Positions 7,994 to 16,646 of a stretch of DNA of 34,111 nt are shown one piece after another. The position numbers were made by a program, and so were the translations under genes. The stretch spans positions 1 to 34,111 of the forward strand of contig JACRFA010000174.1 in NCBI GenBank assembly GCA_016218065.1, read 5' to 3'. Each line of letters begins with the position of its first letter. The stretch's first letter is position 1. The notes below the pieces were generated by a model. The model saw nothing but the letters and a program-made list of their open reading frames with translations, did not search any database and was not told the DNA's origin. The DNA is from Ignavibacteriota bacterium (GTDB taxonomy: Bacteria; Bacteroidota; Ignavibacteria; UBA10030; UBA6906).

Positions 7994-8155
7994 ATGCGAG
8001 TATACTTCGATAACTCAGCGCTTCAACGACCGCTTGATACGAAGAATCAAGCCCGAATTATCTTGGAGGCTGAGGCTGTTCTTGTGCTCGTTGCGGCGCT
8101 CGAAGAGAAAAGGTACGAGCTTGTTGGCTCTCAGGTTGTAGAGTTGGAGAACTAA
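7994..8155 (+). pseudogene. Truncated PIN-domain (VapC-like) toxin
   Basis: The 53-residue product starts MRVYFDNSALQRPLD and continues RIILEAEAVLVLVAALEEKR and YELVGSQVVELEN, matching the first third of a PIN-domain family whose members start 'M.VY.DN...NRPFDDQ..RI.LE.EA'. The conserved acidic residue Asp6 and the Glu-rich helix are present, but a TAA right after LEN removes the remaining ~100 residues, including the other metal-binding acids. The DNA after the stop does not resume the domain in any frame I read. It is probably a non-functional toxin fragment. Confidence 0.7.
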
Positions 8156-8159
8156 GATT

Positions 8160-8372
8160 ATGACAGGATACGACAAATCTTTAGCCGAAATTAACGGAGA
8201 AGCGATACGCATACTCTGCCGAGAAATCGGACTCGTGAACACGATCCGTTTTCTGAACCAATACACTGCCGGATTGGGGGACTACACGGAAGAACGAAAG
8301 AAACTATTCGGCGCAATGCCTCTCGATCAAATCACTTCCGAGATTAAGCAAGCTCGACAAAAAGTCAGTTAG
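8160..8372 (+). CDS. Small partner protein of a PIN toxin (putative antitoxin)
   Basis: This 70-residue protein (MTGYDKSLAEINGEAIRILC ... GLVNTIRFLNQYTAGLGDYTEER ... LDQITSEIKQAR) looks like a small soluble helical protein. The 'VNTIRFLNQ.T.G.GDYTEER' core is a widespread family of unknown structure that I recall as the neighbour of PIN genes of the truncated type seen just upstream, with a presumed antitoxin role. Here it follows the toxin fragment by 4 bp, whereas the family's usual order (from memory) is partner first. The reading frame is intact although its toxin is not, so it may be an orphan antitoxin. Confidence 0.65.
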   Translation: MTGYDKSLAEINGEAIRILCREIGLVNTIRFLNQYTAGLGDYTEERKKLFGAMPLDQITSEIKQARQKVS

Positions 8373-8393
8373 ACGAAATCCACCACTTCCGTT

Positions 8394-8425
8394 GAAAACG
8401 AGACCCCGCCACAAATGTGACGGGG
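8394..8425 (-). terminator. Rho-independent terminator for the YCF48-like gene
   Basis: On the minus strand CCCCGTCACA, AT and TGTGGCGGGG pair with one C-A mismatch and are followed by TCTCGTTTTC. It lies about 90 bp after the stop of the minus-strand Asp-box gene and forms one edge of the duplicated repeat. Confidence 0.7.
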
Positions 8426-8527
8426 TTGTCTTGCCAATGGTTCGTTGGACGCGGAGTTCTCGACGGCGTCAGCGGACAGGCGGTAGTACCGACGAGGTCT
8501 GTCAGCCTAACGAGTTCATCGGAGCAA
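8403..8527. repeat. Terminator-bearing repeat, copy 2
   Basis: This is the second copy of the element at 7746-7873. It overlaps the last four codons and stop of the YCF48-like gene, so the repeat unit is that gene's 3' end plus untranslated region and terminator. Between the hairpin and the stop lies a ~90-bp segment rich in short palindromes (GTTCTCGAC, GGCGGTAGTACCG). Confidence 0.75.
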
Positions 8528-9841
8528 AAGAAGCTTTTTCGTTGCGACAAAACTCCGTGCTGAGCCTGTCGAAGCATCGCCTGCCTGTAGGCGATAGAAA
8601 TACGTTCCCGACGGCATGTTCTTCGCATCCCACTCGGTTTTGAATGTGCCCGCGTTCAAATGTTCATTTACAAGCGTGGCTACTTCTCTGCCGAGGATGT
8701 CGAAGATTTTCAATGACGCTTCGGATGATTTGGGCAGAGAGAATTCTATTGTTGTTGTGGGATTGAAGGGATTGGGATAATTCTGCTCGAGGCTGAACAC
8801 AGCCGGCAACATTTCGTTCGGCTCCGTCGCTTCCATCACCCTGTTCTTGTATTTGTACACGAAGCCCGAATCAGTCACCAAATAGCCGGTGAGCGAATCG
8901 GTGAAGGTAAGATCGTACGGAATGCGCCAGCCCAATGTATCGACGATGTTCCATGTGCGTGCTGTGTCGTACGTAACCATCAGCGTATTGCCAACCGGCA
9001 CCCAGGCTTCCCGCGGCGTACGCCACGACATCGCCCGCGGCTGACCAAAGATCGCGAGATAGGTGTATTCCCATGTCCTCCCTCCATCACTTGAGCGAAT
9101 CATGCTTGCCCCAAAATCAAAGTCGCCGGCAATGCCAATGAAGTTCAACGAGTCGACAAAGTGCATTTCATACACCGGTTCCGGACTCACATTCAGGACA
9201 AACCAGTTCTCGCCGGCATTGGTTGTTACCCAGAGTGCGCCTGCAAAATCCAGCGCCCCACCCATGCCGAAGCCAACTTCCTTGGAGAAGAATCTGACAT
9301 TGAGAATCGCCATCTGCGAAAGCTCAGACGAATCCACGCGTGCACGCGTCCATGTGAGACCACCGTCTGTCGTCTTTTCAATGTCTCCCCCCTCGCCCAC
9401 CATCCACCCATCGAGTGAATCAAAGAACGTGAGAGCGTGAAAATACTTTCCCCAAATCGGATATTGCGCGGCATGCCAGGTGTTTCCACCGTTTGTAGTT
9501 CTGATAATCCGCGTCCCGAAGAACGTCGCTGTGTCGATGTAGTCGTCCCAACACAGTCCCCACCCGTAGCGATCATTGAGCATGAAGAGGCAATGAAAAT
9601 CTCCGGTCACGCCTGAATGCTGTTGTTCCCAGCTGCTTCCCCCGGTGGTTGTTCTGAAGATCACTCCCTCGCGCCCGCAGACCCATCCGGTTGCGCTGTC
9701 GATGAAGCTGAGCCGCCGCAGATCTTTCGTCGTCGGCTGTGCAATCGATCGCCACGGAGATTGAGCGAATGCGCTGTACGCGAGAATCGGGAACAACGCG
9801 GTCAGCAGAAAAAAGCGATGAATCACAGAAGTAGATTTCAT
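8516..9841 (-). CDS. Secreted YCF48-like beta-propeller with T9SS sorting domain
   Basis: The start is set at MKSTSVIHRFFLLTALFPIL, a signal peptide ending AFAQ. The open frame extends 42 residues further upstream but without signal-like sequence. Asp-box blades repeat about every 45-55 residues: TTTGGSSW, TTNGGNTW, TTDGGLTW, TTNAGENW, SSDGGRTW and a degenerate TYDTARTW, each preceded by a 'FFDS..GW..G' strand. This is the YCF48/Hcf136-like propeller arrangement seen in many secreted proteins of this phylum, usually without known activity. The sorting domain starts [18 protein letters not shown] and ends KKLLLLR. A 9-residue in-frame insertion (DASTGSARS) sits just before FVATKK. The metalloprotease gene lies 118 bp upstream on the same strand. 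Confidence 0.85.
   Translation of the reverse strand: MKSTSVIHRFFLLTALFPILAYSAFAQSPWRSIAQPTTKDLRRLSFIDSATGWVCGREGVIFRTTTGGSSWEQQHSGVTGDFHCLFMLNDRYGWGLCWDDYIDTATFFGTRIIRTTNGGNTWHAAQYPIWGKYFHALTFFDSLDGWMVGEGGDIEKTTDGGLTWTRARVDSSELSQMAILNVRFFSKEVGFGMGGALDFAGALWVTTNAGENWFVLNVSPEPVYEMHFVDSLNFIGIAGDFDFGASMIRSSDGGRTWEYTYLAIFGQPRAMSWRTPREAWVPVGNTLMVTYDTARTWNIVDTLGWRIPYDLTFTDSLTGYLVTDSGFVYKYKNRVMEATEPNEMLPAVFSLEQNYPNPFNPTTTIEFSLPKSSEASLKIFDILGREVATLVNEHLNAGTFKTEWDAKNMPSGTYFYRLQAGDASTGSARSFVATKKLLLLR
8554..8577. repeat. Short dispersed repeat inserted in-frame in a sorting domain
   Basis: On the minus strand the 24 bases contain ATGCTTCGACAGGCTCAGC, a sequence like the widely scattered 'TTCGACAGGCTCAG' intergenic repeats of environmental bacteria. 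It adds eight residues (DASTGSAR) between LQAG and SFVATKK. Its diverged twin is at 7696-7719. Confidence 0.6.
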
Positions 9842-9920
9842 TGAAGTGAAAAAGTGTTCAATGCAAATGTATGGAGGGAGAAGTGGAGAATCAACGGCGC
9901 GGGGAAAAAATGTCGCATTG

Positions 9921-9941
9921 TCATTCTGAACTTCAGAATGA
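9921..9941. repeat. Perfect palindrome between the protease and propeller genes
   Basis: TCATTCTGAA, C, TTCAGAATGA forms a 10-bp inverted repeat with a one-base centre. It lies about 20-40 bp past the metalloprotease stop. On the minus strand the T-run (ATTTTTTCCC) starts some 10 bases after the stem, so termination is uncertain. It resembles the common GTCATTCTGAAC intergenic repeat. Confidence 0.6.
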
Positions 9942-9959
9942 AACGGCAGTGGCAGGATC

Positions 9960-12050
9960 TCACTCAAGCAGCAACATTTTTTTTGATTGAGTGAAGCCCG
10001 GAGCGATCAAACGATAGATGTAAATGCCGCTCGCCAAACGCGACGCATCGAACACAACGGACCTATGCCCCGGCGGTTCGATGCCGTCAACCAACGTTGC
10101 AACTTCGCGCCCAAGAAGGTCGAATACCTTCAGTGTAACAAATCCTGAAGGGATCCCTACGGAGAATCTGACCGTTGTTGTTGGGTTGAACGGATTCGGA
10201 TAATTCTGAAAGAGCTGGCACTCATGAGGCGACTCAGTCACCGCGTCATCCACTTCACTCACTGAACTCGCGTTGCATTGAAAGACTTCCGACCATACTG
10301 AAGTCTTTCCTTGCACATCACGCACACGCACACAGTAACGTACCGGAATTGTACCGCTCGTGTCACAGGTTATCGTCTCATCCGTCCACGCCATCGTCGA
10401 TCCCTGAAATATCGATGCCCAATTGTCATTTGCAACTTGTCTCTGCAACTCAGACCAGTTCACGTCCGCTTCAAGCGGCTGTCCCTCGCTCCACTGGCTG
10501 CCCCATGCAAGCGAGAGATGTGGTGAAGATGCCGTTGCCCCGAGATACCGTCGTGCCGGCGAACCATCCAACGGGTTAGAATATGACCGAAGCGTGATGA
10601 CGCCATCCTGTTCAGAGAGTATCTCAATGCAGAATGAAGTTTGTTGGTTCTGCCATGTGTTTGTGTTGGGATTGCTGTAAGTAGAAAAAACAGGATCACT
10701 CGCATTGAAAGAACCGCTGAACTGATCACCGGCGGAAAAGACTCCGCACTGCAATTGTCCTGAAGGATCACTGAAGGCTTGCAGCCAATTTATCGCGCTT
10801 GTGCCGTTCGGAATTTGATCGCGATGCGACAATCCAACTGGATGAGGAGATTCCTTTCGAAACACAGGCAAAGTTCGGGCGAAGCACTGCGTTGTTGTCG
10901 AAGGATTTCCCCATCTCCAGCTTCCATCGGATGGCTTGATTCTAAAATTGTCCGTTTCCGAACACGGACTCTGTTGGTGGAGAACCCAAACACCTTTGTC
11001 GCTCGTATTGATTGTCACATCGTCAAACATCGAGCGTTGCTGATGGTTTTCGATGTAGAAATACTCAAAAGGCTCGCCATTCTGCGGATGGTATTTGAGC
11101 GCCGCTCCGCTGGTAAGATAGTCCGTAAGCGCAATGTCCTGATCGCGAGGTATATCGGGAACAACGATCCAGCCAAGCCGTTCGCGTTCGAACGCATTCG
11201 CGCACGATGCGACGCGCTGATTACTGCAAAGAATTCCCCAGTACGCATGCTTATCGCTCAGCAACTCACTGTTGTACGGATGCAGTTTGCCAAGCAGCCA
11301 GTGACCCAATTCGTGCACCATCGTTTGCATGACTTTCTGCGGCGAGTCACTGTAAATGTACTGGCACGTGATTCCCGACCCGCGAGGATAGGGAAGATAC
11401 GCCGGATATCCGGTTTCTATTCGTATCCCGTCAACCGTGAAGCCTGGCCAATATCCAAGCGACGCTTCGCCTAGATACTCGAACATGTTCGTCCGCCACA
11501 CCATAATGATCATGTCCACCAGACTATCGGGTGTTTGGGCATGATGATAGTCTGACAACTTCGTCCACTGATCATACTGACGGAAATCGATCAGCGGATC
11601 AACCTGCTCTTGCAGAAGATTCTTGTTCGCGCGCCCGTACGCCCCCTGGCGATACTCTTCTTGCGAGTGCGTTGACTCGATCCAGATTGCCTCGCCGACA
11701 AGGTTGAACTGTCCGAGTGACATTTGCCGGAAGTAATTTGTGAGATTGAATGATGCAGATGATCGCGTAAGCGTGTCGGGATCGATGAACTGTTGCATGA
11801 ACTGCGGCGGCTGATGCCTCTGCCAGTACGGATGAGGCGTGCTGTCGTCGGGGAAACTCGCGAACACAATCAACACGCGCAGTGTACCCTTTGCCGTCAT
11901 GTAAATGCCACCGGTATCCGCAAAGGCCACCGAGTTCACTGGTGTTGAGTGCGCAGAACAGAGCTTTTCATCCTTCGCTTGCGCAATCGTACTACCGAAA
12001 ACAGCATTGGCGAGGAACAGAACGGTAAGTATGTTTCGGTGTAAACTCAT
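9960..12050 (-). CDS. Secreted zinc metalloprotease (HExxHxxGxxH) with T9SS sorting domain
   Basis: The signal peptide covers residues 1-24 ([20 protein letters not shown]). The motif [12 protein letters not shown] at 246-257 supplies three zinc-binding histidines and the general base Glu247, the metzincin-type arrangement. The preceding region ([12 protein letters not shown] near 58, [16 protein letters not shown] near 102) matches the start of M6/immune-inhibitor-A-like peptidases, in which 'S.G.F...G' strands precede the active site. Cysteines are frequent for a cytosol-free secreted protein (QCGVF, SFCIEI, CDTSG, CVRVRD), suggesting disulfides. A fibronectin-like region ([18 protein letters not shown]) leads into the sorting domain [17 protein letters not shown] ... 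[12 protein letters not shown] ... KKMLLLE. The start is the ATG giving a proper signal peptide; no clear ribosome-binding site is seen. Confidence 0.85.
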   Translation of the reverse strand: MSLHRNILTVLFLANAVFGSTIAQAKDEKLCSAHSTPVNSVAFADTGGIYMTAKGTLRVLIVFASFPDDSTPHPYWQRHQPPQFMQQFIDPDTLTRSSASFNLTNYFRQMSLGQFNLVGEAIWIESTHSQEEYRQGAYGRANKNLLQEQVDPLIDFRQYDQWTKLSDYHHAQTPDSLVDMIIMVWRTNMFEYLGEASLGYWPGFTVDGIRIETGYPAYLPYPRGSGITCQYIYSDSPQKVMQTMVHELGHWLLGKLHPYNSELLSDKHAYWGILCSNQRVASCANAFERERLGWIVVPDIPRDQDIALTDYLTSGAALKYHPQNGEPFEYFYIENHQQRSMFDDVTINTSDKGVWVLHQQSPCSETDNFRIKPSDGSWRWGNPSTTTQCFARTLPVFRKESPHPVGLSHRDQIPNGTSAINWLQAFSDPSGQLQCGVFSAGDQFSGSFNASDPVFSTYSNPNTNTWQNQQTSFCIEILSEQDGVITLRSYSNPLDGSPARRYLGATASSPHLSLAWGSQWSEGQPLEADVNWSELQRQVANDNWASIFQGSTMAWTDETITCDTSGTIPVRYCVRVRDVQGKTSVWSEVFQCNASSVSEVDDAVTESPHECQLFQNYPNPFNPTTTVRFSVGIPSGFVTLKVFDLLGREVATLVDGIEPPGHRSVVFDASRLASGIYIYRLIAPGFTQSKKMLLLE

Positions 12051-12078
12051 CACGACCAATATGCAAAACAGTCGCCTT

Positions 12079-12113
12079 GAAAAGCAAAGGCAGGCAACAT
12101 CTCGCTGCCTGCC
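12079..12113 (-). terminator. Rho-independent terminator after the octaheme cytochrome gene
   Basis: On the minus strand GGCAGGCA, a 9-nt loop and TGCCTGCC are followed by TTTGCTTTTC. It lies about 40 bp after the cytochrome stop and before the metalloprotease start, so the cytochrome gene is probably its own transcript. Confidence 0.75.
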
Positions 12114-12149
12114 CTCGCGTTACTGATTCAAGAAAAATCCAACCCGTCG

Positions 12150-14267
12150 TTACTTCATCATGATCATCTTCTTTGTCATCACAAAGCTGCCGGCCTTCAC
12201 GCGATAGAGATACATGCCGCTGGCAACTCTTGCGCCGTCGTTGTTTGTTCCGTTCCATGTCGCTTCGGCATTGCCCGAACGAAGTGTCTCATCAAGAACT
12301 GTCTTCACCAATGCACCGGTTATGTCAAACACTTGGAGCGTTACATGTTGATCGCTCGGCAGTGAGAACCGAATATTGGTTGTCGGGTTGAAGGGGTTCG
12401 GATAGTTCTGGGCAAGCGCGAACTCTGTTGCCGTTCCCGGCAGTTGCTTCACGGAATTCGTGAGCGGTGTCCAGCCCAGGGCTTGATACAAAATACGCAC
12501 AGCATACTTCGAATTATGTACGCCCTTGCTTCTATCTTCCAGGACAAACTTGTATGCCCATATGCCGCGCAGATAATCAAGCCGGTTTGCGATCAACGCC
12601 GAATCCGCGGCCGTGACTGTTCCACCACCGACAACTTCTCCATTTCTCTGTGGCAGCACAGCCTTCAATCTATCAAGCAATCCTTGAATTTCCGTTTGTA
12701 CACCTTCGATCCGTCCGTTCCGATCAAAATCGTAGAATGCACGAATGTCATTGAAGTCTTCAATCTCACCGTGGCAGCTCTTGCAAACAGTCACTGCTCT
12801 GAAACCATAGGTCGTATCCGTCATGCTGAATGAATGGTTTGCGAGAGTGTTGTTGCTGCGCATTCTTCCTTGCATATGGCAAGTGACGCATCCGCCTTCA
12901 AGCCCTGCGTGAGTCGCGAGGCCAACAAAGCTGGAGTCTGTTTGAGATCCGTTCGCACCGTACAACATATCAGTTTGCATGTTGTAGTGGGGATAGAAGC
13001 GGGATGAAAATCCGAAGTACGGCGGTTGAGTAGCTTTGATGCGAACGTTGATGCTGTAGCGCGATGAATGGCAATTGCCACAGAGGTGGCCAGGGCTTGT
13101 TCTGAGGTTCGCCGGAAGTACGTATCCATTGCGAAGTGAGTCGCCCTTAAGAGTCATCGTGCGGAGTTGTTTGGGATTGCTGCTGCCGTGCGGATCGTGG
13201 CATACCTGGCAACTGATTGATGTGCCCGCATCTCTGCTTGCAACCCATCCTGCAGCAAGTCCGGTTGTATCCTTGTTGTGGTCCATGTAGTACATGAAAC
13301 CTTTGCCTGTGTGGCAAGGCTGGCAGTTCGAGCGGCCACCTTCGGAGGCTCCACCATAGAGCAACTTCGCATGTCCCGACGTATTGTAGTATGTTCCAAG
13401 GCTGTGGCGTCCTGAACCATCATGGCATTGATTGCAAACGTCGCCGCTGAGTGTCTTTCCAACCTTCATCTTGTCTCCGGTCAACTTATGGTCGCCGGCC
13501 GGACCGTGGCACTGTTCGCACCCGACATTCGCTTGCATCTTCTGGTTTGCATTCAGCATGTTCCATCTGCTGGTGTCACCTGTTGTAATCCAATAGTCGC
13601 CGCCAAAGAATTCAAGGCCCTGGTACCATGTGTTGAGCCACCCGGTCGTGCCCTTTACTTGGAACCCAAAATTGTTGTTCGCAGCCAGCGTGTCATATCC
13701 CGTTGTGTGGCACTTGATGCAGCCATTCGCATACGCACCCTTTCCGCGTTCAACTTCGAGGTAGCCAGTCGTTCCGCGCTTGAGCATTGTTCCGTGAACC
13801 GAGGCTGCCCAGCTTGTTTTGATCGCTGCCGCTGTTGGATGGCAGAAGCAACCCGCCTGGGCATCGGCGCCCACGCCAACGTATGTGCTTGCCCACACGG
13901 TGTCGCTTGCTGATTGAGAACCGACTGTTGAGGTGACAATATATTGACCACCAACATCAGCCTTGAAACTGTTCATGAACTTGCCCGCCGCGCTGTCCAA
14001 CACTGCAGCCGATCCGGCTGGTAGTGTCAGAGTCCATGCTGGCGAGCCTGTTGCTCCCGACCCCAGTGTATCAACTTTGAAGTAGGCTCTGGATTGAATG
14101 CCGATTGAGCGCAGACCCGGCGCAATGTTCCAAGCCGAACCGGAAGGCAGTTGGTTCAAAGATCGTCCGACTGTTTTCACCTTGATTGCTGCCGTTGAAT
14201 CGGCAACAACCGCGAACACGAGGCCCAAGATGATCAACACCGAACAGATAGAAACGAAGCGTTTCAT
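12150..14267 (-). CDS. Octaheme c-type cytochrome carrying a T9SS sorting domain
   Basis: The protein carries a signal peptide (1-27, hydrophobic VLIILGLVFAVVA) and an Ig-like N-terminal region (to ~130). Eight CXXCH haem sites follow: CIKCH 183, CEQCH 250, CNQCH 278, CQPCH 315, CQVCH 353, CGNCH 396, CVTCH 460 and CKSCH 495. A ninth, shortened CFCH site is at 140. Extra histidines (SVHGT, DHNKD, TSPGH, THAG, NHSF) could be distal ligands. After the haem region an EF-hand-like loop (DFDRNGRIEG, ~513-522) precedes a helical linker, then the sorting domain [18 protein letters not shown] ... SGMYLYRVKAGSFVMTKKM. Cytochromes of this kind mature in the periplasm, and the sorting domain implies export to the cell surface. 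A role in extracellular electron transfer or a surface reductase is inferred. The gene has its own terminator. Confidence 0.88.
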   Translation of the reverse strand: MKRFVSICSVLIILGLVFAVVADSTAAIKVKTVGRSLNQLPSGSAWNIAPGLRSIGIQSRAYFKVDTLGSGATGSPAWTLTLPAGSAAVLDSAAGKFMNSFKADVGGQYIVTSTVGSQSASDTVWASTYVGVGADAQAGCFCHPTAAAIKTSWAASVHGTMLKRGTTGYLEVERGKGAYANGCIKCHTTGYDTLAANNNFGFQVKGTTGWLNTWYQGLEFFGGDYWITTGDTSRWNMLNANQKMQANVGCEQCHGPAGDHKLTGDKMKVGKTLSGDVCNQCHDGSGRHSLGTYYNTSGHAKLLYGGASEGGRSNCQPCHTGKGFMYYMDHNKDTTGLAAGWVASRDAGTSISCQVCHDPHGSSNPKQLRTMTLKGDSLRNGYVLPANLRTSPGHLCGNCHSSRYSINVRIKATQPPYFGFSSRFYPHYNMQTDMLYGANGSQTDSSFVGLATHAGLEGGCVTCHMQGRMRSNNTLANHSFSMTDTTYGFRAVTVCKSCHGEIEDFNDIRAFYDFDRNGRIEGVQTEIQGLLDRLKAVLPQRNGEVVGGGTVTAADSALIANRLDYLRGIWAYKFVLEDRSKGVHNSKYAVRILYQALGWTPLTNSVKQLPGTATEFALAQNYPNPFNPTTNIRFSLPSDQHVTLQVFDITGALVKTVLDETLRSGNAEATWNGTNNDGARVASGMYLYRVKAGSFVMTKKMIMMK

Positions 14268-14726
14268 GTTGAAGTTTTCCTTTCTTTTGTATTGAGTAAG
14301 TCAAGTCCGCTGAGACGGACCTGGTAGAACGAAGCTGAAAATCTCACTTCACGACACCGAAGAATAGCCAATAGGCGTGCCAGCGAGAAACTGCCCAGTA
14401 GTCGGTGATTTCGGAAGCAGTATTTATAAATGGAGAATCGCTTGTCGAATCATGAAGAAAATCGGAGATGTACCGTTGACAGAAAAACGGAGATGCCCAA
14501 CTGTTAAATCGGATGATTTAGTCTTATTACTAATAGGAATCTTTCTTCCAGATTTGAGAAAACTCTCAACACCTTCGCAAGTGGTAATGCGTAGCTGGTT
14601 AGTTCATAAACACGCGAGGCGTCCCGCATCTCACGAAGTTGTGCAACACGCGTTAGGCATTTTTTTCTGTGAGGAAGAAGAAATGGGCAGGTCGAAAAAG
14701 GAGGGTCACACGGAAGATCGAACCAC
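14268..14726. other. Gene-free interval between cytochrome and uvrC
   Basis: No convincing gene, RNA or repeat was found. The left part must hold the cytochrome promoter (minus strand); the ribosome site is probably AAAGGAAAA about 10 bases before its ATG. The right part is A/T-rich (around 14510-14560 and TTTTTTT near 14660) and receives the end of uvrC. A plus-strand frame of 120 codons crosses it but encodes no recognisable or signal-bearing protein. Confidence 0.6.
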
Positions 14727-16631
14727 TCACAAATCTTGAGCTTTTGAACTCAAGACCTGAACCTCAGACTCTGACGCAATTCCCGCAAAGTACTCGGCGA
14801 TCTTTGAAGCTACCTTCTCACCAACAACCTCAGCGATTTGTCCCTGCGTCGCGAACTTCACGCCTTGAACGGAACCGAACGCTTCGAGAAGCTCCTTCGC
14901 TCGCTTCTTGCCGATGCCTTCGATGAGATCCAATTCCGTTTGAAGCGTCCGCTTCGCTCGAAGCGAGCGGTGATACGTGATAGCAAATCGGTGCGCTTCA
15001 TCTCTAACTTGCTGAAGAAGTCGAAGTCCTGATGATGATTTCGGGATCAGTTCAGGCTCACTCTTTTCGGGAAGGAATACTTCCTCGAGTCGCTTTGCCA
15101 AACCAATGATGGGCTGACTTTGAATGCCGAGCTTGTTCAGAACCTCCATCGCACTCGAAAGCTGACCTTTGCCTCCGTCAACCATAATCAGGTCCGGCAT
15201 CTCCGAACCTTCGTTCAGCACACGCGCATACCGTCGTTCGACAACCTCGCGCATGCTTGCAAAGTCGTCCGGCCCCACCACGGATCTGATTTTGAATTTT
15301 CGATACTCGCTCTTTTTCGGCTTGCCATCAACAAACACAACCATCGAGGCAACGGGGTCTGTTCCCTGAATGTTCGAATTGTCAAAACACTCGATCCGCC
15401 GGGGAAGCTTGGGCAAACGAAGATCACGCTGCAACGCAGTCACTGCGTGGGGAACGTAGTCTGCCCGTTTCATTTTCTGGATCTTCAATTCATCAAGCAG
15501 GAACTTTGCATTGCTTTGCGAAAGGCGGACAAGCTTCGCTTCTTCTCCCTCGGTCGGAAAGAGAAGTGTCACTGCATCGCCCCGCTTTTGTGACAGCCAG
15601 CGCTGAACAGCTTCAGTATCTTCGATGGAGCCTGAAAGGAAAATCTCCTTCGGAATGTCTTCGGCATCGAGATAGTATTGTTGCAGCAAAGCCTCCAGAA
15701 CTTCCGCTGCAGGCTTCTCGTCAACATTGTTCATATAATAATGCTGACGTCCAATCAGCTTCCCATCACGAATCTTGAACACGACGCCGCATGCATCGTC
15801 TCCTTCGGAAGCAAATGCGACGATGTCGCGATCAATCGGGTCAAGATCGACTGCTTTCTGTTTTTCAGAATATGCTTGAAGTCCCTTGATGCGGTCCCGC
15901 AGGGTTGCCGCCTCTTCAAACTTCATCTCCGCCGCAACGCGTTCCATCTCCTCCTGAAGCAGCTGAATGAGGGTTTCTGTTTTCCCTTGCAGCAGCTGGG
16001 CAACCTGATCGATCATCGCGTTATAGCGTGCCTGCGTTACGAGGCCTTCACACGGCCCTTCGCATTTCTTGATGTGGTAATCGAGACAGACTTTGATCTT
16101 TCTCTTCTTGATCGCATCGTCGTCGATGAAGTAGTTACAACTGCGAATCATGAAAATGTCGCGAACTGTCTTGAGCGCGGCGCGGACATTCTTCACGTCC
16201 GTGTACGGACCAAAATACCGTGAACCATCGCGCCGAATCTGCCGCGTGATGAACACGCGAGGAAATGGCTCGTTGGTGATAACGATATAGGGATAGCTCT
16301 TGTCGTCTTTGAGATTGACGTTATACCGTGGCTTGAACTTCTTGATGAGGTTCGCTTCGAGAATGAGCGCCTCGACTTCGGAGTCAGTGACAATGATCTC
16401 GAGGTCAGTCGCCTTCGACAGCATCTTGTCGATGCGGGCTTCGACATTCCGCGACTTCTGGAAGTACTGCCGTACACGATTGCGCAGATTCTTTGCTTTG
16501 CCAACGTACAGCACTTTTCCATCGGCATCTTTGTGTTGGTACACGCCGGGACCAGTCGGCAAATTCACGAGCTTTTCCTCGACTGTCGCCGCTTCGCTTG
16601 TGATTCTTATGGTGAGATGTTGGGATTCCAT
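14727..16631 (-). CDS. uvrC: Excinuclease ABC subunit C
   Basis: UvrC makes both incisions in nucleotide excision repair after UvrAB finds the lesion. The GIY-YIG nuclease domain is at 25-110 (GPGVYQHKDADGKVLYVGKA, NLRNRVRQYF). A Cys-rich patch VCLDYHIKKCEGPC follows near 181, then the UVR domain that binds UvrB (EMERVAAEMKFEEAATLRDR, ~227-246). The RNase-H-like 5' nuclease contains IECFDNSNIQGTDPVASMVVF (~392) and LIMVDGGKGQ (~458). Tandem helix-hairpin-helix motifs (LIEGIGKKRAKELLEAFGS) close the protein. The length of 634 residues is normal. It lies 15 bp after the M1 peptidase gene on the same strand, so the two are probably cotranscribed. Confidence 0.97.
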   Translation of the reverse strand: MESQHLTIRITSEAATVEEKLVNLPTGPGVYQHKDADGKVLYVGKAKNLRNRVRQYFQKSRNVEARIDKMLSKATDLEIIVTDSEVEALILEANLIKKFKPRYNVNLKDDKSYPYIVITNEPFPRVFITRQIRRDGSRYFGPYTDVKNVRAALKTVRDIFMIRSCNYFIDDDAIKKRKIKVCLDYHIKKCEGPCEGLVTQARYNAMIDQVAQLLQGKTETLIQLLQEEMERVAAEMKFEEAATLRDRIKGLQAYSEKQKAVDLDPIDRDIVAFASEGDDACGVVFKIRDGKLIGRQHYYMNNVDEKPAAEVLEALLQQYYLDAEDIPKEIFLSGSIEDTEAVQRWLSQKRGDAVTLLFPTEGEEAKLVRLSQSNAKFLLDELKIQKMKRADYVPHAVTALQRDLRLPKLPRRIECFDNSNIQGTDPVASMVVFVDGKPKKSEYRKFKIRSVVGPDDFASMREVVERRYARVLNEGSEMPDLIMVDGGKGQLSSAMEVLNKLGIQSQPIIGLAKRLEEVFLPEKSEPELIPKSSSGLRLLQQVRDEAHRFAITYHRSLRAKRTLQTELDLIEGIGKKRAKELLEAFGSVQGVKFATQGQIAEVVGEKVASKIAEYFAGIASESEVQVLSSKAQDL

Positions 16632-16646
16632 ACTGTTCGCAGCGCT

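Noticed and set aside
10779-11474. Plus-strand 231-codon frame opposite the metalloprotease gene
   Set aside because: Arginine-rich random composition; the minus strand has a complete HExxHxxGxxH protease.
14377-14739. Plus-strand frame of 120 codons between the cytochrome and uvrC genes
   Set aside because: It has no recognisable domain, signal peptide or ribosome site, reads like random sequence, and overlaps the uvrC end.
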